A stretch of DNA of 64,000 bases from Jacaranda mimosifolia (GCA_018894105.1 CM032121.1:5312507-5376506); one strand, 5' to 3'. Positions 23,619 through 36,757 are shown, numbered from the stretch's first letter. The notes: generated by a model not told the origin, from the letters alone. Numbers and translations: made by a program.

Positions 23619-25259
23619 GTGTTCCACAATAAACCTTGCCCTCCACAATTGCTAGGGATTGGAAAGAAGATTGCAGCTAATTGTTGTGGACTACCACTTG
23701 CAGTAGTTGTTATGCTAGTATTCTTTCAACTATGGGCAAGGAAGAAAGTATATGGGAAAATGTGGGAGGACGTTTAGCCCAATATATTTTCTCTGACCAG
23801 AACAATTCCGTGATGCAGAAATTGAAACTCAGTTACAAACATCTCCCAGAACATTTGAAACCGTGCCTTCTTTATTTTGGAGCATTTCCAGAAGACACAG
23901 AAATACCTGTTAAGAAGTTGAAATGGCTCTGGATTGGAGGAAGAGCGCAGGGAGTGCGGCTGAAGAATACTTAATGGAGCTAGTTGATAAAAGCCTAGTA
24001 ATAGTCTCCCAAAGAAGATCAGATGGCGGACCAAAAGCTTGTGTTGTTCATGATCTACTGCATGATTTGTGCTTGAGGATAGCTGAAGAAGAAAACTTCA
24101 AGTTAATAGACAAGTAAGTTTACTCACCAACTATGTATCTATTACTAAAGCCTAGCAATAGATAGACGACCTCTCTCATTTATTTGCATTTTTCCCCCAG
24201 TAACTACTCAATATGCACAAAGCATCACCGCCTCTATGTTCATATAAATTCAATTTCTGGAACTCCATGGCATCGATTATGGCTACCTTTCGGGCTTCAC
24301 ATTCGCTCTTTGTTTGGCTCCCTTGACTCATCATTATATCTTCTCAACATGAAATTACTTAAGGTCTTGGATGTGCCAAACAGCACCCTCAGCCGTGGCG
24401 ATGGAAGTGAACTTCTGGTTAACTTGAGATACTTGGCTGTCAGTCGTCTCCCTGCAATCTATAAACAGCCATGTGAACCTAGAATTTCTTGTTTTGAGTG
24501 TAACACCCGGTGAGGTAGTTTCCATATCCTCAGTAATTCAGGAACTGGTGAATCTGAGATACCTCAGAGTTCCCCAAGCCATTTTTGACAGAGATTCCGA
24601 TTCCGATATCTCCCGAACAAACAACTTGGAATTTCTTTCCTCCCTTGATATCAAGAACCTAAAGGATGAAGAGATGTTGAAATATTCGCCCCATCTCCGA
24701 AAAACTCAAATGCAAATGCGAACCATTTGTAGACGGTCAAGGTGCTTATCGCTATCCTGATCTGCGCTTCCTCATTCATCTTGAGTCACTCAATATGACG
24801 ACCTCATGCGGACGTCTGAGGGCGGAGATTAACTTCCCTTCGAATATCAAGAAGCTGAGTTTATTTGGCTTGAGCCTGCCTTGGGAAAAGATGTCAATAA
24901 TTGGGGAACTGCCAAAACTTGAGGTTCTCAAGTTAAGATCTAATGCCTCTGTGGGAGAAAGATGGGACACAAAAGATGGCCAATTCCAGCAGCTTAGATT
25001 CTTGAAACTGAATGGGTTAGGATTTGCTCAATGGAATGTTGCCTCGAGTGAGCATTTTCCCAGGCTTCAAAGGTTGATGTTGCATAGATGCTATAATCTG
25101 CTGGAGATCCTCTCTGAGTTAGGACAGAGTCCAACGTTGCAGATGATTGAGGTAGAATTGTGTCAGAAATCACTGGCGAAATCTGCTGTAGAAATCCAAC
25201 AGGAACAATGGAACATGGGAAATGAAGAGTTTAGGGTCATCGTCAGGGATATTCACTGA
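23619..25259 (+). pseudogene. R1-type NLR gene, 3' part (rest of NB-ARC and LRR)
   Basis: Continuing from the first part after removal of the transposon and one GAAAG copy, the sequence reads through the GLPLA block (near 23680-23700), then KLSYKHLPEHLKPCLLYFGAFPED (near 23820-23893, RNBS-D), the winged-helix segment, and the MHD-type motif as VHD (near 24046). An 87-bp intron fits at 24114-24200 (GTAAGT..CCCCCAG). Leucine-rich repeats follow to the stop at 25257-25259, with LRR-like segments such as LVNLRYLAV and LPKLEVLKLRSN. Frame changes occur near 23690, 23930, 24480 and 24760. With the insertion this makes the locus a clear pseudogene. Confidence 0.88.
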
Positions 25260-25262
25260 TGT

Positions 25263-28229
25263 GTGGACAACGCATGTAAGAGCTCACTGCTCTTAAATAC
25301 CATACTCTTTGTGTGAACTTAATTTATGTGTGAAATTAATGTCACTGGCTATTTGTAACAGATTTATTGATTTACAAGCCGATACTTTCTAAATGTGTAT
25401 TGAAATTTGAGTGGCATCCTCGCCATCAAACAGAACCTTTGTTGGAGCATGCATGAAGATAAATGAAGTGAAAGAATCTGTAAGTAATTAATCATTTAGC
25501 ATGGAGAATAGGAGATTATGATATGTAAACTTGGTCGCTTGTTGACTACGGGGATATTTGGCTAAATTTAGAAAATGTTTGTCGGAGCTTATAAGTTTCT
25601 TAAGACATCTAACAAGATGTTTGAAAGCTTATAAAATATTATAAAATATTTGATAAAATTTATAAAAAATATTTTATAAGCTTCAAAGATAAGATATTAG
25701 AGTTTTCTAAACTCTTCTAGAAAAGTTGAAGATTTTCTAATATATTTTTGAAATGATACAAATTTATTCAATTTTAACCATGGTAATTATAAAATTATCG
25801 TTACTAATATCTTATAAATTTTACCATCTTATTTTATCCAAACACTTCAAGAGCTTAATTTTAAAATAAAGTTTAGCATTAAAGATTTTTATTAACTCCT
25901 AGATGCTATAAAATCTTTTTAGGGGCCATACAATGTTAGATTTTATTTTCAAAATAAGTTCTTGAAGTGTTTTCAATAAAATAAGTTGATGGAGTTCATA
26001 ACATGTTGATAATTTTAATTTTATAATTGATATGATTAGAATTAAAGTATTTTATTAAAATTTTAAAAATAAGTTAGAAACTCCTTACTTTTTTGAAGAA
26101 AAAAATATATATCAGATCTCAACTTCTATTTTTGGAGTTCATATGCTCATTTTTTCAAAAAAAATTACAAAACAATTTATAGTGTCTTATTAACTTTCAA
26201 ATATTTTATAAATACATCGAGAAGTTTAAAAACTAAAACACCTTCTTAATTCATATATCTTATGAATGATGGCGAACCTAATAACTAAAAGAACTATCTA
26301 TACTCAACCGCTATAAAAAACCATTATAATGTTAAAGAAATCGTTACTAACCGGTGATAGTCACTGTCCCATGTATTTACATTGTCGAGAGGTTAATTAA
26401 TTTAATAGCATCATTCTTAGACTTGTATGTGTAATATTCAAAGTTTGAATTCTAACGAATTTTCAGTATATGTGTGTGCGTGTATTAATACAAAAGCCAT
26501 GTTGCTTGTACATTCTCTTTTTGAACATAAAGGACTTATTAAAAAGAAAAAAGAAAAAAGGAAAATCATGCATAATAATATCAATGAGAAAAATAAGAAA
26601 TCCAATGACACAAAAATTAAAAAAGAAAAAGCATGAATCTAAACTTGTAAAAAATTCAAAAATAATTAAGTATAAAAATATTAATAAATGACGCTATTTA
26701 TAGACATTTTGATAAAATAATATTTTAAAACTTATAAAATATTAAGAATTTTAATTTTATCAAGAATATAATGAACACTAAAGAGGATTGTCAAAAATAA
26801 TTTAGGAACTCATTTCATTTCCTTAAAAGAATTTATAAAATTCTTACGTTTTATTTTAGGAGCTTATAAATTTATTTCTATATATTTTACCAAATACTTT
26901 ATGATATTTGAATGAACTTTTCCCTTGTTATAGGATCAAAAAAATTAAAAAGATATTTTTAATAAATAATTAAATTTACATATAACAAATTAAAAAATTC
27001 ATCTCTATTTTCATTTCATTTCTTCTCATTTTTTCTCATTTTTAATTTTCTTTCTCTCAATTTTTTTTCCTGCTTAGTCATGATTTTTCTTTTTCTTTTA
27101 AAGTGTTAATAAGGAGAATCTCATATGGAGGGAGTGGCCAGTAGGCACACAATTATGGGATGGATAATAGAGAAGAGAGAATTCAGAGCTTAATGAGATT
27201 ACATTTCTTTAAATTGAGTTAGAACAAAATATGATATTAACTCTATTTTAAGGGCTCATTTTCAAAAAGTATGTTCTGAATGTACTCCTTTACATATATA
27301 TAAATATTCCCAAGGGGCATACTAGTAACTTAATATATTAATTACTTTATTATTCTTTTAATAATTCAATTAAGAGGAATATGGTCAATCAATGACTTCC
27401 ATTTAGGCATAAGAGAAGAAGCAAACATAAAGGAAAAGTTTTTGGAATTATGAAAGACAAAAAGAAGGAATTGATAACTTAATTAGAAAAAGAAAAAGGA
27501 AAAAAAAAAAAGGTATTTTTAACCCTTCTTTCAATTATTTGGAAGATCATATTGCATTGGGACAACTTGGACTTGGTCATTGAGTTACATCTTCCCAAAT
27601 TTGGAGAGATGATCTCATCCCAAATCATGTTCTCACAAAAGTTGCCAAAATTAATGTACTTTTTTTGAGAAAATGAACTGTCATATATATAATGTTGTCA
27701 ATTCAAATACCTTTTTTATGAATTAAGTATAAAAATATCAAATGATAAGTATACGAAATTGATGTAGATTATATGACATTAACACAATAGAGATTTAATA
27801 TCAATGTAAGTACATAATTAACTTATAGTCCCACTTTTCAAATGCCTCTTGCCAGAAAACTATTTTGGCCACTATATATGTAAGAAAACTTGGACAATTC
27901 TATGGCTGATACTTCACTCAATATTTCATTGATAGCAAACAGATCCTTCAAGGGAGCATTTAAACAATAATGCAAGCCTTGTTTCAGGTAAATTGCCCAA
28001 CAAGTCAAGTTGGAAATACTAAAGAAAATTTGCTACAAAGTCTTACAAGTAATATGTTTGTTCAGTTAAACAAAGAAATAGTTACATGCAAGTCCCTTTC
28101 TGAAATAACTTTACAGCAGTAAAACTTCTGATGATCAGAGGAAAAGATGTTGTCTTTAAATATGTAGTGGAGAGAATTTCCCTCCTAAAGCTAAAATCCA
28201 AGCCAACTATTAGTCTTGCTTTAGTGTAA
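25263..28229. other. AT-rich intergenic DNA
   Basis: No protein-coding gene was recognised; the plus-strand frames near 26427-26691 are lysine-rich low-complexity sequence. A hairpin-forming inverted repeat sits at 25626-25682, with 15-bp perfect arms AGCTTATAAAATATT. The stretch from about 25551 to 26897 starts GATATTTGGCTAAATTT and ends with sequence partly complementary to it, so it might be a DNA-transposon derivative, but no target duplication was found. Confidence 0.5.
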
Positions 28230-28239
28230 AGCTTAGCAA

Positions 28240-28488
28240 ACCAAATAGTAGGTGGGGGGAGGGGGGGTTAGGCCTTACATACCTCTCATCTCATGCAACG
28301 AAATCTTCTTCTTGGCTTAAAAATGGTGGATTTCTATGCCTTTAAGTCAGTCAATTGGCCTTCTAGTCACTATCAGTATTTTGCTTTTAAGGTTTGGGTA
28401 CAGCCCATTTCAGACATCCTCTTCACCTAATCCATGTCCTGATTAGAAATCTGCATTAGTTTTTGCATGTCAAGAACCATATATAAAA
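28240..28488 (+). promoter_or_regulatory. Laccase promoter with MYB (SMRE/AC-like) sites and TATA box
   Basis: Three sites fit the secondary-wall MYB consensus ACC(A/T)A(A/C)(T/C): ACCAAAT at 28240-28246, the reverse complement of ACCTACT at 28247-28253, and ACCTAAT at 28425-28431. A strong TATA box TATATAAAA lies at 28480-28488, 80 bases before the start codon. Such sites are bound by lignin-pathway MYB factors in known plants; binding here is inferred. Confidence 0.5.
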
Positions 28489-28567
28489 CCGCACAGAATC
28501 TGCCAACCTCCATCATTCTCTCTTTTACTCAAGAACATACATAGGAAAGATTTTCGCCCCGGAAAAA

Positions 28568-31243
28568 ATGATTAGCCAGAAGAAATTTTCTTCAGGTCTA
28601 TGGGTTTGTATAATCCTTGCATTTCTTTCTTTCGTCTCTCTTCCTGTCAGTGCAGCCGTTAAAAGATATCAGTTTGATGTGAGTTTGTCCAATGCTAACT
28701 TGTTACATATGTACTCTGACCAGGGCTGCTCTTTTTCTGTAATGTAATTACATGTACAATGTTTGCAGATCCAAGTGAAGAATGTGAGCAGGTTGTGCCA
28801 CGCAAAACCTATTGTGACAGTTAATGGGATGTATCCAGGGCCAACAATCTATTTTAGAGAGGGAGACAGGGTTCTTGTCAATGTGACCAACTATGCCCAG
28901 TATAACATGTCCATTCACTGGTATATATGACTAAACCTATATTGTTTTTGTGAATTTTGTTGCAAAAATAACTGAAAAAATTATTGTCTTAGGCATGGAT
29001 TAAAGCAATATCGAAACGGCTGGGCAGATGGGCCGGCTTATATAACTCAGTGTCCAATCAAGACAGGGAGTAGCTACGTGTATGATTTCAACGTAACAGG
29101 ACAAAGAGGCACATTATGGTGGCATGCACATATTCTTTGGCTAAGGGCCACAGTTTATGGTGCAATAGTCATCTTGCCTAAACAAGGAACTCCTTTTCCC
29201 TTCCCTCAGCCAGATAGAGAGGAAGTGATCTTATTAGGAGAATGGTGGAATGCAGATGTTGAGGCCGTGGAGAGCCAAGGGAATCAGTTGGGATTGCCTC
29301 CAAACATGTCGGATGCCCATACCATCAATGGAAAGCCGGGGCCTTTGTTTCCATGCTCTGAGAAACGTAAGAATTCTGATACACATTGAATTACTCTACT
29401 CAAATTACTGAGACCGTTTTGTCTGAATCTCTGGCTTTTTTTGTCTTCTGATCTTTATCAGATACATTTGCTATGGAAATTGAACAAGGGAAGACCTATC
29501 TCTTACGGCTTATAAATTCTGCCCTCAATGATGAACTGTTTTTCGCCATTGCTGGTCACAACATGACAGTGGTGGAGATTGATGCAGTCTACACGAAGCC
29601 ATTCTCAACTCAAGCTCTGCTCATTGCACCCGGCCAGACAACAAACGTTCTAGTCCGAGCCAATCAAATCCCGGGAAGATACTTCATGGCTACAAGGCCT
29701 TTTATTGATGTCCCTATTCCTATAGACAACAAAACTGCCACAGCCATATTGCAGTATAAGGGCATCCCCAACACTGTTATCCCCATGCTTCCCAACTTGC
29801 CTGCACCTAATGATTCAGCATTTGCCTTAAGCTATGAAGAGAAGCTAAGGAGTCTAAACTCTCCACAGTATCCAGCCAATGTCCCCTTAAAAGTTGATAA
29901 AAAACTCTTCTACACTATTGGCCTGGGAAGGAATTCTTGTCCCACTTGCACAAATGGCACCCGGCTAACGGCTTCTCTGAACAACATCTCCTTTGTGATG
30001 CCCCAAGTGGGACTTCTCCAGGCGCATTATTTCAACATGAAAGGGGTTTATACTACTGATTTTCCTGATAAGCCTCCGACTACTTTTAACTACACCGGTG
30101 CACCACTGACGGCCAATCTTGGGACTTCCAGGGGGACGAGGCTTAGCAGAATCCCCTTCAATTCAACAGTTGAACTGGTGCTGCAAGACACGAACTTGCT
30201 AACGGTTGAGTCCCATCCGTTCCATCTCCACGGCTACAACTTCTTTGTTCTTGGAACGAGCATTGGGAACTTTGATCCTGCAAAGGATCCAGCCAAGTAT
30301 AACTTGGTTGACCCCCCTGAGAGAAATACTGTGGGTGTTCCCACGGGAGGCTGGACCGCTATTCGCTTCAGAGCTGATAATCCAGGTATGTTATCTGATT
30401 GATTTTCTCACAAAATACATAGATGATCGATTCGGAGTCGTTGCTAGGTTGTCTGGAGTCAATCTATTTTTCTGCTCCAATGAAAGGGATGGTTAAGGTC
30501 AATGGGTCAGAGTAATCGAATGGGTCAAACCTAAAAAAGAAACAAGGTCACAATTCATGGAGTCGTTATATATCTAATTGATGTTCTAACGAAACATAAA
30601 GATAATTAATAAGAGCCGTTGAAAGATCATTTCAAGTCAATCTATTTTACTACATGGGTAGATAGTTAATGTCAATGGATTGGAACAATCACTTGAGTTA
30701 AATCTGAAAAAAGAAACGAAATTAGAGTTGTTGAGAAGTTACAGCAAAAATCCTTTGAAATTTAAGTAAAGATTGATCAAATAATAATAGGCATAAAGTA
30801 TTAGGATGACAATAAATGAATAGAACTTACAACCACATGGTTTGAGGTATTTATATAATTCTACTAACGTCTACTTGCACGTTGAACCATTTGCCCTCAT
30901 GTGTCCTAATCGGATGACTCTCATTCTGAGTCGGTCGAGTGTTTGGTCGGTTTAAATCTGACCTAGATATAAAGACACGGATCTTGAAGTGTTTGGATAT
31001 TTTTTATTTTTTTTAACATAGTGTAGCGACAATTTTGGTATATTATAATCACTTTCCATATAATTATGATTTTGGATAGACACTAACATTGTTATGCGAA
31101 AAATAATGACAGGGGTGTGGTTCTTTCATTGTCATTTGGAGCTCCACACAGGTTGGGGTCTGAAAACAGCATTTGTAGTAGAAGATGGACCAGGGCCTGA
31201 TCAGAAAGTCATCCCTCCACCAAATGATCTCCCACCTTGCTAG
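28568..31243 (+). CDS. Laccase (multicopper oxidase), five exons
   Basis: A secreted laccase, oxidising phenolics such as monolignols at the cell wall while reducing O2 to water. Exons: 28568-28678, 28769-28920, 28993-29366, 29462-30385, 31113-31243, giving 563 residues, the usual plant length. The N-terminus has a signal peptide (hydrophobic [18 protein letters not shown]). All four copper signatures are present: HWHG across the exon 2/3 junction, WWHAH (near 29119), [11 protein letters not shown] (near 30214-30246), and [14 protein letters not shown] (near 31120-31161) with the Cys-His pair and axial Leu. The C-terminus ends PPPNDLPPC. Several N-glycosylation sequons are visible. Intron 4 is long (30386-31112). 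All splice sites are GT..AG. The subgroup among plant laccases was not assigned. Confidence 0.95.
29511..29531 (+). promoter_or_regulatory. Degenerate miR397-type target site in laccase
   Basis: The codons for the INSALNDE segment lie where miR397 pairs in many plant laccases. Against miR397 as I remember it, the site is perfect for miRNA positions 1-8. It mismatches at 9, 14 and 18 and has two G:U pairs at 15 and 21. Cleavage is uncertain. Confidence 0.35.
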
Positions 31244-32846
31244 TTATATGTTGAGTTTGGTTACTTAATTCCAAAAGAATTCCTTTTGGGGGCTTGTAAA
31301 TGTACATACAATTAACAATGGCTCAGCGCAAGAATGAGGCACACATATACCCGAGAAATTTGGGAGAGAAACAAAAGTACTCTTCTTTAAGGAAGGCATT
31401 TTATATGTTTGTGATTGCATTTGTTGTAAACTCATTGTAATTATGTCCCAATAAGTGAACATGGATACGTGTTTTTCTTCTGTATCATTACCATGTTTTT
31501 CAAATCTGAAAATGGACAGAGTATTTGCATTTAGTACGTAACACAAACTAAAATTTTAATGAACTTGCAAACCTCAATCATGACAGGTAGGGAAGATTCA
31601 GACAACTTTTGACGTTGGAAATCAACGGCACATCTGATGACAGGAAATACAAATTTGAAGAGAAGTGAGTTTTGAAGTGCCCTGAACTGTCTTGATGGAT
31701 TCATTTTTCGCAAATGTCATATTAAAAGTGATTCATTTATTGACCCTTTATGGCGCAAGTCCTTTCATTGATCAATAATCAATTTTATGCTTACAAGGAG
31801 AATGATGATTCATGCATTGTATGGATTGCTGGTCAAATTCTGTTTGGCTCTTGTCCACTGACACTTGAAAGCAAACATGATTGATGTGTGCATCAGAATC
31901 ATAAGTACAGTAGTAAACTAAATTCATTAAAAATTAAGATTCCCTTAAAAAATTTACTCTTTTGCAGTAATATAATTCTCTAAATCCATGTCTACAACTG
32001 TAACTATACTTGAAAGTAAGTGTAAACATCAAAATCATAAGTGCAATAGCAAATTAAACTCATTAGAAATTGAGATCGCCTTTAAAAATGCATTATTTTA
32101 CAATAATATAATTCTCTATATTCATATCTATAAGTATACTCATCCTTCATTTATTTTCATCATTCAGTAACGATTGAAGATGACAATTTTTAATATTTTC
32201 TGTTATCCAAAAACTTTTAGCATAATTGCTTTCCATCTTCATAATTGATCACATTTATGACATATTATTGATATTCTTATGGTAGATTCATATAATTATA
32301 TTGTGCCAAATTTGGATCATACGTACATGTTACCTCAAATTGTGGACGACCTTTATCCATCTACATTTGTGGCCATGCAAATGTAAGTATAAATAGCTCA
32401 CAATTATTTATTTTTTTATTTTATTTTTGTGATCACAAGACTAACTTTATTAGAAATTAGATGCAATATAATTCTAAGTGGCAATTTAATAAACTTACAA
32501 TAAAACAATTCTACACCAAGTAAACTTCTATGGTATATAATCTCCTTATAGTTCTCTATTTATATTGATGTAATCATAAAATTATAATTTATTTATTTAT
32601 TTATTTATTTTTGTAGATATTATATTTCTTTAAAGAATATGAACAATAGCACCAATTCTACGCTGAGAATCAACTTTTTATCCCCTCTTATTTTTGGCCC
32701 ACGTAACAAATAGCCAAATTCATGAACAGACAAAATCGTACGAGCAGACAAAGAAATAGCGCCGAAAGAATATCCGAATTTCTCGTTGAGGCATAAACTT
32801 TTCACTTCGATTCTGCCCAGAAAATTAAGAAACTCTGAAGGTGAAG
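31244..32846. other. Intergenic DNA with a diverged tandem duplication
   Basis: The laccase 3' end is followed by AT-rich sequence without genes. Two diverged copies of about 130 bp lie in tandem near 31885-32010 and 32015-32145, sharing ATCA(G/A)AATCATAAGT and GTAATATAATTCTCTA-like blocks. The region just before 32847 should contain the promoter of the next gene; no clear TATA was chosen. Confidence 0.5.
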
Positions 32847-35800
32847 ATGGTGGCAGTACCGATGACATGGTCTTTCTCTTCCACAATCTCCGCAGCTAGA
32901 CCTCGCCGAGTCAGCCGGTGAGTTTGCATCCAATTCTTAATAGGGTGGTTGACTCTGCAATTATATTGGGGGGGGGGGGGGGGGGGGTGGGGAAAGAAGA
33001 GAAAAAAGAAGGGCCATATAACTATGATTTGACATGCAGATTTTCTGGTGTGGCAATGGCGTCCGCAAGCGCAAATGTTGAAAATGTTAAAGTCACTCAG
33101 GGTTTGGGTAATTTGCCAAAGGTTATTTTGACCTCTGTTCATGGCAGGTATTTTAATGGCTTCTACCTTCAATTTTTTCGGGTTTGCTATTGCTTCTTTC
33201 TTAGAGTGAAAGGTGTTGGTTTGATTGAATTGTCAATCTTGGATCGGTAAATGTGAGTAATTGAGGTATAAGGTAGCGTTTGAAGAAGATTACTATTTCC
33301 TCATTTTATGCAAATTGGATGACGTTTGGTTTTTCTATCCATACCCGAAAAGATTATGGTTTGAAGCATAACATTTGTATGAATTTCAGAATATAGATCG
33401 GTTGCCCTGAAGAAGTGAAGATTGTGTTACAAATGTTGGTAGAATTTAGACCATCAGAAGTAGAAAGATGAAAAGAATAGTTAAAGATTTACTCTGGATG
33501 TTGAATTTAAAAATGGAAGTATTGCTTATTATCTAATTATACGCTGGGATAACTTAATTTTATATAATTTGAAAAGTTTTTCTTTTAAAAGTTACCTGCT
33601 TTGTTTCCAGGTTAACTTCCTGAAAAACTTGGTCTTTGTTTATGCATGCTGTATACCATAGCTATTTTGCTTTTTGCTAGAAAACTTGTTTCTTGATAGC
33701 AGTTGTAAAGTAAATACAAGAGGCAGTGACTGAAATAATTCTTCCCAACCAAAGAACTCATTTTTAGAGTTGCTCATTCAACAAATATAGTATTCACTCT
33801 AATGGGACCTACTCCAGGTTTGATCACTTCCGAAAGAAAGTGGTGTTGAAATGCATTTCTTTCTATGTTTTAGTAAAATATGTCTTTCTGTGTGATATAT
33901 TTTTGCTTGATGGGCATTGAGGGAGGATTTCCATGATATTGCTTCAGCAATAGTTTGTTATCTAAACTTCTGGGGACCTGCTAACTAGAGTAATCAAATA
34001 CTTGCTTCAATTATAATTGAGACAGATACAATTCCCATTGTAGTTTCAAAATGAAACAATAATTTGAGTAATTCAATTGACTAGCCATCGTAGTTTTTTT
34101 GCTTCCATTAACTAGCCATTGAGTTCATCTAGCAACAATGTAAAGAACCAAGTCCTGCAATATATCGCAATAATATCTCACTGCACCACTTTATGTCCTT
34201 TATAGTTGAGAAATTGATATTTGAGTGTGTTTGTAATTTGAAGATATACATGGTTCTATCTTCTAGAGTATGCAAACTGTAATTTGAATGCTGTTATTTT
34301 TTAGTGAGGCGGAGCTGTACCTCTATGGAGGTTGTGTCACATCCTGGAAAGTAGCGAGTAAGGACCTCCTTTTTGTAAGGCCAGATGCTGTATTCACTGG
34401 GCAGAAGCCCATCAGGTAATCCCACCTGCTTTTCACCAAGTACTCAAAAAGTTTGAAATTCTGCAAAATAAAATTTCCTGCTCTGAAATTAGTTTCACCA
34501 TTAATTTGCTCTTTCATTCTGACCAGAGGCCTTTCTCAAGCATTCTTTTGTTGTTTCACGGACTCAATTTGAGTATATATAGTTCAAATTGTATTCATTT
34601 TTAAGCTTAAATTTGAGAATATATAGTTAAAATTGTGTTTTTGTTCTCACCCCCTTTTTTTGAAATAGTGGAGGAATACCACACTGTTTTCCCCAGTTTG
34701 GACCTGGCGCAATACAGCAGGTAAATCTCTCCACTTTGCAACAACATTTGATTAAGTGATTTCTTTTCACTGCTGAATATGTCTTGGTGGGTCTGCTGCT
34801 ATGTAAATTGTGTATAACTTAAAAGAATTAATTGAAGCTCTGATATATTAGTATTAATCATGTTCTTGAACCAAGAGCTGTTGGGAGTTTAAAACTTGAT
34901 GTCCAATTACCTCCTGCCAAATAGAGTACTCGTACATGATGTTTCTCAACAGTTTCAATTTTTTGAACTCTAACTTAAGGATGTGTACATGATTCACAGC
35001 ATGGATTTGCAAGAAATATGGATTGGTCCATTGTTAGTTCTGAAAATGTGGAGGGAAATCCTACTATTACTCTAGAGCTAAAAGATGGTCCATACAGCCG
35101 TTCTATGTGGGATTACAGTTTTCAAGCTCTATACAAGGTTAGTAAGTTGTTTTGCATAGTGCTAAATTAGTTATTCATGTATCTGTCAATTGTCTGTGCT
35201 CTACCTTACTGCAACAAATTTTATCTCTTTTTTTTTTAACAACTCCCAGTCCACTTCATCGCATTTGTGTTTCTCTGTCACTCTTTTTACAGGTTACTCT
35301 AGACAGAAATACCCTCTCAACAGAGCTAAAAGTAACAAATACTGATGGAAAGCCATTTTCATTTACTACTGCCCTGCATACATACTTTCGTGTAAGTATT
35401 ATCCTACATTATCATTATTTTGGAGATTGGTTATATAGTAATTTCTGGAATACCAGGAGAGCGCGGAAGAAAATGAAGTAAACTTGTTTTGGAGTTTCGT
35501 AATTTCAAAATAGAAATGGTTCCTCAATATCGTTGAAGACCTGTAAATAACAATACTATAACTGGGGATATATACTTTTATATTCTTATCTATTCTAGAT
35601 TTTGTAAAATTATGTGTTATTAGGTTAAATCTTTTAAGTAAATTTGTTTAATGTCTTATTTGCAGGCTTCGGTGTCTGGGGCATCTGTTAGAGGTTTAAA
35701 AGGCTTCAAAACATTGAACAAAGAACCTGATCCTAAAAATCCAGTGGAGGGTAAGGAGGAAAGGTCTGTATCAATATTACGGAAATAGCCACTTTGTAGC

Positions 35801-36317
35801 ATTTGAGCGTGCAAATACTTAAGTAATTTTCTCTGACCTGTACTTTCTTTACCCAGGGATGTCATCACGTTTCCCGGATTTGTCGATTGCATTTATCTTG
35901 ACGCTCCTGGGGAGCTACAGCTGGACAATGGTTTGGGTGATGTGATTACCATCAAGAATACAAAGTAACCAAGATGTTTTGTCTGATTATTTTTGTTTGT
36001 TCCATCTTTATGATTGCGATATCTTTATTGTCCTTTTTTATTCTCTTGCTGCAGTTGGTCAGATGCTGTTTTGTGGAACCCCTATCTGACAATGGAATCA
36101 TGTTATAAAGATTTTGTGTGCGTTGAAAATGCCAAGGTACGAAAGCCCTCAGTTTATGTTTCACTTTCCCTGGCTTTTGTTAGAACTCTCTATGCTTCGC
36201 TACACATAATCTAATCAGTAGACGAATATTTTTCTCCTTTCCATGCCTCAGATTGAACAGATTCAGCTAGAGCCTAATGAATCTTGGACTGCAGTGCAAC
36301 ATTTAAGCCTGGCTTGA
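32847..36317 (+). CDS. Putative glucose-6-phosphate 1-epimerase (aldose 1-epimerase family), ten exons
   Basis: Predicted to interconvert alpha and beta anomers of hexose-6-phosphate. Exons: 32847-32917, 33040-33147, 34305-34415, 34669-34720, 35000-35137, 35293-35391, 35666-35763, 35857-35964, 36055-36136, 36252-36317, which sum to 310 codons plus stop, matching the family length. Family landmarks are GGCVTSWK (exon 3), PHCFPQFGPG (exon 4), HGFARNMDW (exon 5), the catalytic His in ALHTYFR (exon 6), the FPGFVD block (exon 8), WNPY (exon 9) and the catalytic Glu in QLEPNESW (exon 10). All introns are GT..AG. The first residues (FSSTISAARPRR) could be a short organelle-targeting extension; a later start at the exon 2 Met would remove it. 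Intron 1 holds a run of 20 G. Confidence 0.9.
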
Positions 36318-36757
36318 ATTGCAGCTGAGATAAATTTGCAGTTTTCTTTTCTTTCCTCCTTTCAAATCATGGTAAGACTGCCAGCAGCTAAGGAAATAGA
36401 GAATGCTTCTATAGTTGCATCATGTGTAATTTGTATCTCTTCAATAAATTATCTATTTTACACATTTAGGCATCTCTGTATATGAACAAATGATTTTTTT
36501 CCTTGATGCGAGTCACCCAATGCAAGCTGTCTGAGATCACTGTTTCTTGAATTGTTTCTGCAGATATGCATCATCAAATGAACAAATTGTTACTAAAAAT
36601 CTGTCTGCAAATTTGAATTTCTTTGAAAAACCCAAAACTTTACAAGTGCAGTTAAACAAGAAATGAAAACCATGTATATAAGTAGTTTCCACCAACGTTG
36701 CAAAAGTTCCTAAAACACAGAATAGACCAAAAGCAAACAAAATGACAGAGATTGTCT

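Noticed and set aside
26427..26691. Lysine-rich plus-strand open frames
   Set aside because: Low-complexity A-rich DNA; no coding signal.
32825..33172. 115-codon minus-strand frame containing a proline run
   Set aside because: It arises from the G-run of epimerase intron 1 read on the opposite strand and overlaps two real exons.
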